A stretch of 64,000 nucleotides of DNA, taken from positions 7,218,501 to 7,282,500 of the forward strand of contig NZ_JACHMG010000001.1 of the NCBI RefSeq assembly GCF_014204865.1, read 5' to 3'. This DNA is from Amycolatopsis jiangsuensis (GTDB taxonomy: Bacteria > Actinomycetota > Actinomycetes > Mycobacteriales > Pseudonocardiaceae). The translations under genes were made by a program, and so were the position numbers. The stretch's first letter is position 1; every line of letters begins with the position of its first letter. The notes under the pieces are model-generated. The model saw only the letters and a program-made list of their open reading frames with translations, ran no database searches and was not told where the DNA came from. This document shows, one piece after another, positions 25,150 to 32,728 of this stretch.

Positions 25150-26613
25150 GTGAGTACTTCGCCCGCTTACACGGTCGTCATTCCCACGACCGGCCGCCCC
25201 GCACTGTTTCCATTGCTGGAGACGCTGGTGAGTTCGTCCGTGCCGGTGGTGGTCGTCGACGACCGCCCGGAGCCGGACGGGCTCGACGTGCCACCCGGAG
25301 TCCGGGTGCTGCGCTCGCACGGCAGGGGGCCGGCCGCCGCGCGCAACGTCGGCTGGCGTGCCGCGGACACCGAGTGGATCGCGTTCGTGGACGACGACGT
25401 GGTGCTGGCGCAGGACTGGCCCGCGCGACTGGCCGCGGATTTGGCACGACTGCCTTCGGAAGTGGCCGCGTCCCAGGCCCGCATCACCGTGCCGCTGCCC
25501 GGCGGCCGGAAGCCGACGGACGACGAACGGGGCACCGCCGGGCTGGAAACCGCGCGGTGGATCACCGCGGACATGGCCTACCGCCGGTCCGCGCTGGTGG
25601 AATCGGGCGGTTTCGACGAACGGTTCCCCCGCGCGTTCCGGGAAGACGCCGACCTCGCGCTGCGAGTGACGCTCGAGGGGCACCGCATCGACCGCGGCGA
25701 GCGGGTCACCGTGCACCCCGCGCGGCGGTCCGGGTTCTTCGCGAGCGTGCGTGCGCAGCGCGGCAACGCCGACAACGCGTTGATGCGGTACAAGCACGGA
25801 GTGTTGTGGCGGCAGCGGACTGGTGCCGGGCAAGGGCGGCTCGGCAAGCACGCACTCACCGTGGCCGCCGGGGTGGTGGCGCTCGGTGCGTCGGCGGTGG
25901 GGAAACGCCGGCCTGCGTTGGCAGCCGCCGCGGTGTGGGCAGGCCTGACCGGGGAGTTCGCTGCCCGCCGGATCGCGGCCGGTCCCGCGGCGCCGGGGGA
26001 GCTGGCCCGGATGGCCGTGACGAGTGTGCTCATCCCGCCCGCGGCCTGTTTCCACCGGCTCCGTGGCGAGATCAGCGCGCGTCGCCGTCCGGTACGGGCG
26101 GTGCTTTTCGACCGCGACGACACCCTCATCCACGACGTGCCGTACCTGGCGGATCCGGCGCAGGTGCGGCCGATCGACGGCGCGGTGGACCTGGTGGCGG
26201 CGTTGCGTGGCCGGGGTGTCCGCGTGGGGGTGGTCAGCAACCAGTCCGGTGTCGCGAAAGGACTCATCGCGCCGGACCGGCTGGCCGCGGTGAACGCCCG
26301 CGTCGACGAGCTGTTCGGCCCGTTCGCGACCTGGCAGGTCTGCCCGCACGACGACGGTGACGGCTGCACGTGCCGCAAACCCGCTCCCGGTCTGGTGTTC
26401 AGAGCCGCGGAGGAGCTTTCCGTGCACCCACGCGACTGCGTCGTCATCGGAGACACCGGAGCGGACCTCGACGCAGCACTCGCCGCCGGCGCGCGCGCCG
26501 TGCTGGTGCCGACTGCGCGGACCCGCCCGGAGGAAGTCGTCCGCGCGCGAGAGACGGCACTGGTAGCGGCCGACCTCACCGAGGCAGTCCGGTTGGCAGG
26601 GGTGACCGGATGA
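25150..26613 (+). CDS. GT2 glycosyltransferase fused to a GmhB-like HAD phosphatase
   Basis: A 487-residue two-enzyme protein. Residues 1 to about 300 are a GT2 glycosyltransferase (VVIPTTGRPALF, metal site FVDDDVV at 80-85, FREDADLALRVTLEG). Residues about 315-487 are an HAD-IIIA phosphatase of the heptose 1,7-bisphosphatase (GmhB) type: nucleophile motif FDRDDT with Asp321 and Asp323, VVSNQSGVAKG, the zinc-loop pattern C-x-H-x7-C-x-CRKPAPG, and GDTGADLDAAL. GmhB removes the C7 phosphate between the two HldE steps. The normal motif is DRDGT; here the Gly is Asp. No ribosome binding site precedes GTG at 25150, fitting leaderless expression. It begins the unit with the second GT9. Confidence 0.85.
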   Translation: MSTSPAYTVVIPTTGRPALFPLLETLVSSSVPVVVVDDRPEPDGLDVPPGVRVLRSHGRGPAAARNVGWRAADTEWIAFVDDDVVLAQDWPARLAADLARLPSEVAASQARITVPLPGGRKPTDDERGTAGLETARWITADMAYRRSALVESGGFDERFPRAFREDADLALRVTLEGHRIDRGERVTVHPARRSGFFASVRAQRGNADNALMRYKHGVLWRQRTGAGQGRLGKHALTVAAGVVALGASAVGKRRPALAAAAVWAGLTGEFAARRIAAGPAAPGELARMAVTSVLIPPAACFHRLRGEISARRRPVRAVLFDRDDTLIHDVPYLADPAQVRPIDGAVDLVAALRGRGVRVGVVSNQSGVAKGLIAPDRLAAVNARVDELFGPFATWQVCPHDDGDGCTCRKPAPGLVFRAAEELSVHPRDCVVIGDTGADLDAALAAGARAVLVPTARTRPEEVVRARETALVAADLTEAVRLAGVTG

Positions 26614-26906
26614 CGCGGGTTTGGTTGGGGTGCAACGGGAATCGCGAGGAGGTAGGCACGGGCCGGGTTGCCGGAAGGACGGTGGTCATGCCGGCTGGTG
26701 CCCGCGGGCCTGCGGTGTTCGCGGCGGGTGGTTCCGGTGAGGCTGTGGTGTTTGTGGCGGGTGGTTGCGCTGGGCCTGTGGTCACGGCGGCTGGCGCCGC
26801 AGGGGTCGCGGACGTGGTGGCTGGTTCCGTTGGGTCCGCGGTGTCAGCCGCACTCGGCCAGGCCAGACCCGCCGGCCCGCTGTCCTCGAAGGCGGTTGCG
26901 GCATGA
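26610..26906 (+). CDS. Small Ala/Gly/Val repeat protein, uncertain
   Basis: A 98-residue frame coupled on both sides: its ATG overlaps the stop of the GT2-phosphatase gene and its stop overlaps the next ATG. After a charged start the sequence is hydrophobic with about four degenerate 11-residue repeats (PAVFAAGGSGE, AVVFVAGGCAG, PVVTAAGAAGV, ADVVAGSVGSA; 26709-26840). Its first 12 bases, ATGACGCGGGTT, are identical to the first 12 of the GT9 gene downstream. No family is recognised. It could be a small membrane-associated protein, or spacer DNA from a local duplication with expanding repeats. Its T-rich, G-ending codons differ from its neighbours. Confidence 0.4.
   Translation: MTRVWLGCNGNREEVGTGRVAGRTVVMPAGARGPAVFAAGGSGEAVVFVAGGCAGPVVTAAGAAGVADVVAGSVGSAVSAALGQARPAGPLSSKAVAA
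26709..26840 (+). repeat. Degenerate 33-base tandem repeats
   Basis: About four imperfect 33-base units, with the core GCGGGTGGTT in two of them, encode the 11-residue repeats of the small frame at 26610-26906. Confidence 0.5.
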
Positions 26907-27904
26907 CGCGGGTTCTGGTCGCTCGCCAGGACAACCTCGGGGACGTGTTGCTCTCCGGTCCGTGTGTGCGTGCGGTCGCGGCTCACGTCGAGCACGTCAC
27001 CTTCCTGGCCGGGCCACGGGGCCGCGCGGCCGCCGAGCTGCTTCCGGGGGTCGACGAGGTACGGACCTGGTGTGCGCCGTGGATCGACCCGGAACCGCCG
27101 CCGGTGACCGGGGACAGTGTGCTGGAGCTGGCGGCGAGCCTGCGCGGGTTCGACGCCGCGCTCGTGCTCACCTCCTTCCACCAGTCGCCGCTTCCGCTGG
27201 CCCTCGTGCTGCGGATGGCCGGCGTGCCCTGGATCGGCGCGGTGTGCGACGACTACCCGGGTAGCCTGCTCGACCTGCGTCACCGCGTCGACGGCGATCC
27301 GCCGGAGGCGCTGCGGATGCTTTCGCTCGCCGAAGCCGCTGGATACCCCCTGCCTCCGGGTGACGACGGCCGGCTGGCGGTCCGCCGTCCGCTGCCTGAG
27401 GTCTCCGGCCTCGTCGGCGCCGGCCGCTACGTGGTGGTGCATCCGATGGCGTCGGTACCGGCCCGCCAGCCCTCGACTGTCCACACCGGACGCATCGTGC
27501 AAGCGCTCGTGGCGGCTGGACATCACGTCGTGGTCACCGGTTCCCCGGCCGACAAGCAGGTGACGGCCGAGGTGTCCGGGGAGGTCGCCACCGATCTCGG
27601 TGGCCGCACCGGGCCTGCCGAGCTGGCCGCGGTGCTGGCCGGTGCGGACGTGGTGGTCGCTCCCAACACCGGCCCGGCGCACCTGGCCGTGGCGGTCGGC
27701 ACGCCGGTGGTTTCGCTGTTCGCGCCCGTGGTGCCTGCCGCACGATGGGCCCCCTTCGGCGTGCCCGCGGCCCTCCTCGGAGACCAGCACGCGCCCTGCC
27801 GCGGTAGCCGGGCCCGCACCTGCCCGGTGCCCCGGCATCCGTGTCTCGACGGCATCGAGCCGGCGGAGGTCGTGGAGGCGGTGGCCGGGCTCCGCGCCGG
27901 CTAG
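26903..27904 (+). CDS. Glycosyltransferase family 9 (heptosyltransferase family), second copy
   Basis: A 333-residue GT9 enzyme: VLVARQDNLGDVLLSGPCVRAV at the start with the family D-x-L-GD-x-L pattern, VVVHPMASVPARQPS at the donor domain, and VVVAPNTGPAHLAVAVGTPVVSLFAPVVPAARW. A Cys-rich tail near residue 305 (CRGSRARTCPVPRHPC) is also seen in other GT9 members. ATG at 26903 overlaps the stop of the small repeat frame. The same unit supplies the GmhB-type phosphatase, so ADP-heptose or a related heptose nucleotide is the likely donor. It differs clearly from the first GT9 and probably makes another linkage. Confidence 0.86.
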   Translation: MTRVLVARQDNLGDVLLSGPCVRAVAAHVEHVTFLAGPRGRAAAELLPGVDEVRTWCAPWIDPEPPPVTGDSVLELAASLRGFDAALVLTSFHQSPLPLALVLRMAGVPWIGAVCDDYPGSLLDLRHRVDGDPPEALRMLSLAEAAGYPLPPGDDGRLAVRRPLPEVSGLVGAGRYVVVHPMASVPARQPSTVHTGRIVQALVAAGHHVVVTGSPADKQVTAEVSGEVATDLGGRTGPAELAAVLAGADVVVAPNTGPAHLAVAVGTPVVSLFAPVVPAARWAPFGVPAALLGDQHAPCRGSRARTCPVPRHPCLDGIEPAEVVEAVAGLRAG

Positions 27905-27907
27905 GAG

Positions 27908-28303
27908 CTAGGAGCGTGCCGGCTCGGCGACCTCCGTCAGCCACCTCCAGGCCTGCTCGCGGTCGCGGTGCAGCCGGAGCACCCGGCCGAGGCCGAGCTT
28001 CTCGAACGGACGGAGGACGGCCCGCTGCGACGACACGATGGCGAACGGCACCCCGCATTCGTGTGCGTGGCCGCCCGCGTCGAGGAGGGCGGCGAACCCG
28101 GGGGCGCAGCAGAAGCCGACGTCCTCCAGGTCGACCAGCAGTGCCGTGGGTTGCAGGTCCACTTCGACCTGCAGCTGCCCGATGAGCCGTGCGGCTGCGG
28201 GCCGGTCGAGTTCGCCGGAGACCCGCAGGACGGTGCCCTCGGCGCGGGTCACCACCTCGAATCCCGCGACGGAATGGCTGCTGGATTCGGTGACGTCGAT
28301 CAT
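27908..28303 (-). CDS. STAS-domain anti-sigma factor antagonist
   Basis: A 131-residue protein with one STAS domain (about residues 15-115). The usual phospho-acceptor turn reads VDLEDVGFCCAPGFAAL, with Cys-Ala where Ser is normally found, so it may not be phosphorylated by an RsbW-type kinase; Thr/Ser are absent at this exact spot. ATG at 28303 follows GGAGGCC at a good distance; an in-frame extension to 28456 lacks coding character. It converges on the GT9 gene with three bases between. A GGGTAA box lies at 28425-28420 upstream. An anti-sigma antagonist locked in one state is possible but unproven. Confidence 0.78.
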   Translation of the reverse strand: MIDVTESSSHSVAGFEVVTRAEGTVLRVSGELDRPAAARLIGQLQVEVDLQPTALLVDLEDVGFCCAPGFAALLDAGGHAHECGVPFAIVSSQRAVLRPFEKLGLGRVLRLHRDREQAWRWLTEVAEPARS

Positions 28304-28460
28304 GACTGGCCTCCAGTTGCGGAACCGGAGGACGAGGACCACCTCGCGGCAGCTCGTCACACCGGCCCGGGAAGGGCAATGGGCGACCGGCTGCAGTCTC
28401 AACCGCGCTACCGGTGAACTTACCCGGTTTCGGCGGATCTGACACTGCCGTACCACTACC

Positions 28461-28946
28461 GTGGCTGATTACACTCGGGCAGTGGCCGAGCGAACGGGCG
28501 AGACGCGCAACCAGCAGCTCACCCGGAACGTGGGGGAACTGCTGCAGGAAATGCGCGTCGCGCAGGCCGGGGTGCAGATCCTGTTCGGCTTCCTGCTCTC
28601 GGTGGTCTTCACCAGCCAGTTCCGCGAGGCCAGCGGCTTCGAGAAGGGACTGCACCTGTCCGCGGTGCTGCTGGCGGTCGCCTCCACCGCCCTGCTCACC
28701 GCGCCCGCGGCCTGGCACCGGCTGCTGTTTCGCACTGGCGCCCGCGACCGGATCCTCCAAGCGGGTAACCGGGTCGTTGTCGCCGGGTTGGCGTGCCTCG
28801 CGCTCGCCATCACGCTGACCGTGTCGCTGATCGCGAAAGTCGTCTACGGGGCGACGGCCATGGCGGTGGTCGGCGTCTTCTCCCTGCTGCTGTTCGGTTC
28901 GCTCTGGCTGCTGGTGCCGCGGCGGCTGCGCCCACGGCAGGAGTGA
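28461..28946 (+). CDS. DUF6328 family membrane protein
   Basis: A 161-residue protein with a polar N-terminus (QLTRNVGELLQEMRVAQAGVQ) and about four transmembrane segments (LFGFLLSVVF, LLAVASTALLTAPAAW, VVAGLACLALAITLTVSLI, VVGVFSLLLFGSLWLL), as in DUF6328 proteins of actinobacteria. The motif ELLQELRV-x-Q-x-G-x-Q-x-L-FGF-L is the family hallmark. Function unknown. GTG at 28461 was taken as start; GTG at 28482 is an alternative. It converges with the zinc-ribbon gene, six bases apart. Confidence 0.75.
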   Translation: MADYTRAVAERTGETRNQQLTRNVGELLQEMRVAQAGVQILFGFLLSVVFTSQFREASGFEKGLHLSAVLLAVASTALLTAPAAWHRLLFRTGARDRILQAGNRVVVAGLACLALAITLTVSLIAKVVYGATAMAVVGVFSLLLFGSLWLLVPRRLRPRQE

Positions 28947-28952
28947 CGCGGG

Positions 28953-29141
28953 TCAGGCCGCCGGGCGCGGGCTCGGCACGGTGCTCTGGTGCCGGCGCGG
29001 AGTGCAGGTCGTGCACACCATGGTGTGACTGACCGGAGTGCCGTCTTCCCGGACGAGCCGGGCGACGTGCAGGGTCGACCGGCCACAGCGTTCGCACGGC
29101 ACAGTGGCGCTTTTCGGATCGAGCTGGATGCGGGTGCTCAC
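28953..29141 (-). CDS. Small zinc-ribbon protein
   Basis: A 62-residue protein with two Cys pairs, CERC and CTTC, spaced about 27 residues apart, the pattern of a small zinc ribbon, plus a Thr/Pro-rich tail. No catalytic domain is visible. GTG at 29141 follows GAAGGAG eight bases upstream, a strong reason for this start; the longer frame to 29387 lacks coding character. CTACCC (29188-29193) upstream is the complement of GGGTAG and may be its -10 box. A nucleic-acid or protein-binding role is likely. Confidence 0.6.
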   Translation of the reverse strand: MSTRIQLDPKSATVPCERCGRSTLHVARLVREDGTPVSHTMVCTTCTPRRHQSTVPSPRPAA

Positions 29142-29262
29142 GGCGGCTACTCCTTCGTGCTGTGGATCTCGGATACTCCGGGTACGGCTACCCAGGGCCG
29201 TACGGGTTACCCACGCGACGTCCGTCATCACCCGTACAGGGGTATACGTCCCTTGTTCCCGC

Positions 29263-29287
29263 GTTTCCGGACCCTCTCGCCGGGTAG
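29263..29287 (+). promoter_or_regulatory. Sigma-B-type promoter before the ChaB gene
   Basis: GTTT (29263-29266), 15 bases, GGGTAG (29282-29287), with the ATG 38 bases downstream. Confidence 0.65.
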
Positions 29288-29325
29288 GCCGGAAGCCGGG
29301 GGCCAGCGAGGACCGTGGAGGACCG

Positions 29326-29724
29326 ATGCCCGGACGTGAAGATCTGCCCGCCACTCTGCGGCGTTCACCCCGCAAGGCGCAGGACACCTGGGTCGCCGCG
29401 CACGATTCCGCGCTGGAGACCTACGGCCCCGGCCGCCGCGCGCAGCAGACCGCGTACTCGGCGCTCAAACACACCTTCGAAAAGGTCGGGGACCACTGGG
29501 AGGAGAAGCCCGAGCGCGGACCGTCGGATGCTCAGGCCGAGCGCGGTGCCGGGCAGCCGGTGACCGAGACGGCCGGGGGAGTGGACGCCAACGCCAGCTG
29601 GGCGCACCTCTACGGGCGGGCCCGGCAGCTCGGCGTCCGCGGCCGGTCCCGGATGTCGAAGAGTGAACTGATCACCGCGCTGCAGAAGGAGAACAACCGC
29701 GCCACCGCGCGGGCCCGCCGCTGA
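29326..29724 (+). CDS. ChaB-family protein with SAP/Rho-N-like C-terminus
   Basis: A 132-residue basic protein. Residues about 6-60 match ChaB (LPATLRRSPRKAQDTWVAAHDSALE... pattern with Y/H-x-AL at the end). The C-terminal about 40 residues (LYGRARQLGVRGRSRMSKSE then LITALQ) form the helix-extended-helix of SAP or Rho-N motifs that bind nucleic acid. ChaB proteins are small stress-associated proteins of uncertain function; joined to a SAP-like motif they are probably DNA or RNA binding. ATG at 29326 follows GTGGAGG. A promoter of the sigma-B type precedes it, and the SDR gene follows 24 bases later. Confidence 0.8.
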   Translation: MPGREDLPATLRRSPRKAQDTWVAAHDSALETYGPGRRAQQTAYSALKHTFEKVGDHWEEKPERGPSDAQAERGAGQPVTETAGGVDANASWAHLYGRARQLGVRGRSRMSKSELITALQKENNRATARARR

Positions 29725-29748
29725 CCGCACAGGAAGAGGAGTACGACC

Positions 29749-30573
29749 GTGGCCGATCCAGCACCGCTGCCCGGGGAAACCGACGGACCCCGCACCGCGA
29801 TCGTGACCGGTGCCGATTCCGGGATCGGGCGGGCGGTCGCCGTCGCACTCGCCGGCGGGGGCCTCGACGTGGGCATCACCTACCACTCCGACGAACAGGG
29901 CGCCGAGGACACCGCCGCCGAAGCACGCGAGGCGGGGGTGTCCGCATGCGTACGGAAGCTCGACCTCACCGACCTGCCCACCGCCACCGGTGCGATCGAC
30001 GAGCTCGCCGGCGAACTCGGCGGCGTGGACGTGCTCGTCAACTGCGCCGGGACCGGCAGCTCCGAACTCGTCATGGACATGGACTTCGACACCTGGCGCC
30101 AGGTCGTCGACGTCGACCTGCACGGGGTGTTCCTGTGCGCCCAGCGGGCGGCGCGGCGGATGATCGCCGCAGGCCGCGGCGGCCGCATCATCACCATCAC
30201 CAGCGTGCACGAGCACGTGCCGCGGGTCGGCGCCGCGCCGTACTGCGCGGCCAAGGCCGGCGCAGGCGCGCTCACCAAGGTGCTCGCCCTGGAGCTGGCC
30301 GAGCACGGCATCACGGTCAATTCCGTCGCCCCTGGCGAGATCTCGACCCCGATGACCGGCCAGACCGACGCCGACCCGCGAGAGCAGCGCCGTCCCGGTG
30401 TCCCGCTGGGGCGCACCGGCGACGCCCGCGAGGTGGCCGCCGCGGTGGCGTTCCTCGCGACTCCGGCGGCCGGATACATCACCGGAGCGTCGCTGGTGGT
30501 CGACGGCGGGTTGATCCAGATGGGCGCTCAGGCCGGTACCGCTTTTCCGGACGACAGCTGGCGTCGCCCCTGA
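29749..30573 (+). CDS. Short-chain dehydrogenase/reductase
   Basis: A 274-residue classical SDR like glucose 1-dehydrogenase and 3-oxoacyl reductase: VTGADSGIGRAVA (about residues 21-33), NCAGTGSS, catalytic Ser in TITSVHEH and Y-x3-K in PYCAAKAG. It ends with the usual C-terminal TGASLVVDGG. GTG at 29749 follows GGAAGAGGAG. Probably co-transcribed with the ChaB gene. SDRs of this kind are frequent in general-stress regulons; the substrate is unknown. Confidence 0.82.
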   Translation: MADPAPLPGETDGPRTAIVTGADSGIGRAVAVALAGGGLDVGITYHSDEQGAEDTAAEAREAGVSACVRKLDLTDLPTATGAIDELAGELGGVDVLVNCAGTGSSELVMDMDFDTWRQVVDVDLHGVFLCAQRAARRMIAAGRGGRIITITSVHEHVPRVGAAPYCAAKAGAGALTKVLALELAEHGITVNSVAPGEISTPMTGQTDADPREQRRPGVPLGRTGDAREVAAAVAFLATPAAGYITGASLVVDGGLIQMGAQAGTAFPDDSWRRP

Positions 30574-30591
30574 CCGCGCGCACCGAACGGA

Positions 30592-30611
30592 CCCCGCCTT
30601 TCCCGGCGGGG
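30592..30611. terminator. Bidirectional hairpin terminator
   Basis: CCCCGCC, a loop of TTTCCC, GGCGGGG. It lies between the convergent SDR and catalase genes. Confidence 0.6.
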
Positions 30612-30625
30612 CCCGTCCTGTGTCG

Positions 30626-32728
30626 TCACGCGGGTACGGAGTCGGTCCTGCGTTCCCATGCACGGTGATCGGCCAGCGCGGCCAGCAGTGACGCGCCGAA
30701 TTCCTCCGGCAGATCACCGGCCGAGGCGCCGGTGGTCACCACGCCCTGGCTGAACTCCGTTTCGGTGCCCTCCGCGAGCTGTTCCTGCACCCCGGCCCGG
30801 CGCAGCACGTCCCGGCCGGAGCCGAAAGCCGCGACCGGCTTGGCGTGCTTGTATGCCTCCGCCACGAAGTGCACCGCGTACCCGTCCTGCTCCAACGTGC
30901 GGGCGCTGTCCGGTCCGCACGGCACGACGACCGCGTCGTAGAGCACCGACGCCATGGTGTTGAGCTGCTTGTCCACCTTGACCGGCTCGCCGTCCGAACC
31001 CGGCCGCAGGGTGCCGTCCGCGGGCGCCAGCACCTCGACGTCGACCTCGGCCGCGTCGAGGGCGGACACCAGCCGCTGCACACCGACCGCGTCGACGCCG
31101 TCCGCGGCGAGGATCGCGACCTTCCGGCCGTGCGGGGTGAGATTCGGCTGGTTCAGCTGCGAAAGGGCCGCCGAACGCCGCCCGTGGTTCGGCGGGCCGG
31201 CCGGCGGTTCGGTGACGCCGACCCCGGCGGCGACCCGCACCGCCAGGTCGTGGTCGACCTGGTTCAGGTGCCCCACCACGGTCTCCCGCACCGGATGCGC
31301 CTCCACCTTGCCCAGCTCGAACCGGAACGCCGCCACGATGTGCTCGCGCTCCACGTCGCTCATGCTGTTCCAGAAGAGCGTGGCCTGGCTGTAGTGGTCC
31401 TGGAAGCTCTCGCTGCGCTCCCGGATCTTCTTCCCGGACACGGCTTCGGTGTAGTTGTGGAACGCACCCGAGTCCGCCAGCGCGGGGCAACCACCGCCGA
31501 GGGTGTTGCGGAAGTAGCTGGTGTGTCCCTGGTGGATGTCCTGCTGCCCGTAGCCGTCCCGCTGGTTGGTGGCCACGCGGGCGATCGGCCGGTTGACCGG
31601 CAGCTGCGAGAAGTTCGGGCCGCCGAGCCGGATCAGCTGGGTGTCCAGATAGGAGAAGTTGCGGGCCTGCAGCAGCGGATCGTTGGTGAAATCGATGCCC
31701 GGCACCACGTTGGCGGTGTGGAACGCGATCTGCTCGGTCTCGGCGAAGAAGTTCTCCGGGTTGCGGTCGAGCACGAGCCGCCCGACCGGCAGCACCGGCA
31801 CGTCCTCCTCCGGGATGATCTTCGTCGCGTCGAGCAGGTCGTAGCCGAAGTCGTGCTCCGCGGACTCGTCGACCAGCTGCACCCCCAGCTCCCACTCCGG
31901 GTACCGGCCCGCCTCGATCGAGTCCCACAGGTCGCGGCGGTTGAAGTCGGGGTCCTTGCCGGCGATCTTCTGCGCCTCGTCCCACACCAGGGAATGGCTG
32001 CCGGCGACCGGCTTCCAGTGGAACTTCACGAAGGTGCCCTTGCCCTCGCCGTTCACCAGCCGGAACGTGTGCACGCCGAAGCCCTGCATCATCCGGTAGC
32101 TACGCGGGATGGCGCGGTCGGACATCAGCCACAGCATCATGTGCATGGTTTCCGGCTGCTGGCCGACGAAGTCCCACAGCGTGTCGTGCGCGGACTGGGC
32201 CTGCGGGATCTCGTTGTGCGGTTCGGGTTTCACCGCGTGCACGAAATCGGGGAACTTGATGCCGTCCTGGATGAAGAACACCGGCATGTTGTTGCCGACG
32301 AGATCGTAGTTGCCCTGGCGGGTGTAGAACTTCGTCGCGAAGCCTCGTACGTCCCGCACGGTGTCCGCGGATCCCCGCGAACCGGCGACGGTGGAGAATC
32401 GCACGAACACCGGGATACGCTCGCCGCTGGTGAGGAATTCGGCCGTGGTGTAGCGGGAAAGCGAGTCGTCGTAGGCCTCGAAGTAGCCGTACGCGCCGGC
32501 ACCGCGGGCGTGCACCACGCGTTCGGGAATACGCTCGTGGTCGAAGTGGGTGATCTTCTCCCGCGTGTGGAAGTCCTCCAGCAACGTCGGCCCGCGTGCG
32601 CCGGCGCTGAGGGAATCATCGTCGTGTCCGACGCGCACGCCCTGCTGCGTGGTCAGTTCGGTGTTCGCGGGATCGACCCGGACCTCGTCCAGCTGGCGGT
32701 GCTTGGCGTCTTCTCGCCGGTCTGTCAC
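30626..32728 (-). CDS. katE: Large-subunit catalase HPII type
   Basis: A 700-residue clade 2 catalase that breaks hydrogen peroxide to water and oxygen. Core motifs: [12 protein letters not shown] with the catalytic His73, the distal Asn in [11 protein letters not shown] (145/146), and the haem ligand Tyr359 in [10 protein letters not shown]. Residues about 535-700 are the flavodoxin/GATase-like C-terminal domain found only in large catalases ([13 protein letters not shown] and the following DAVVVPCG). GTG at 32728 overlaps the P450 stop (GTGA) and follows AGGAAGGA. It is the third gene of an alcohol dehydrogenase-P450-catalase operon, so the catalase may protect or feed on peroxide linked to the P450. 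Confidence 0.93.
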   Translation of the reverse strand: MTDRREDAKHRQLDEVRVDPANTELTTQQGVRVGHDDDSLSAGARGPTLLEDFHTREKITHFDHERIPERVVHARGAGAYGYFEAYDDSLSRYTTAEFLTSGERIPVFVRFSTVAGSRGSADTVRDVRGFATKFYTRQGNYDLVGNNMPVFFIQDGIKFPDFVHAVKPEPHNEIPQAQSAHDTLWDFVGQQPETMHMMLWLMSDRAIPRSYRMMQGFGVHTFRLVNGEGKGTFVKFHWKPVAGSHSLVWDEAQKIAGKDPDFNRRDLWDSIEAGRYPEWELGVQLVDESAEHDFGYDLLDATKIIPEEDVPVLPVGRLVLDRNPENFFAETEQIAFHTANVVPGIDFTNDPLLQARNFSYLDTQLIRLGGPNFSQLPVNRPIARVATNQRDGYGQQDIHQGHTSYFRNTLGGGCPALADSGAFHNYTEAVSGKKIRERSESFQDHYSQATLFWNSMSDVEREHIVAAFRFELGKVEAHPVRETVVGHLNQVDHDLAVRVAAGVGVTEPPAGPPNHGRRSAALSQLNQPNLTPHGRKVAILAADGVDAVGVQRLVSALDAAEVDVEVLAPADGTLRPGSDGEPVKVDKQLNTMASVLYDAVVVPCGPDSARTLEQDGYAVHFVAEAYKHAKPVAAFGSGRDVLRRAGVQEQLAEGTETEFSQGVVTTGASAGDLPEEFGASLLAALADHRAWERRTDSVPA

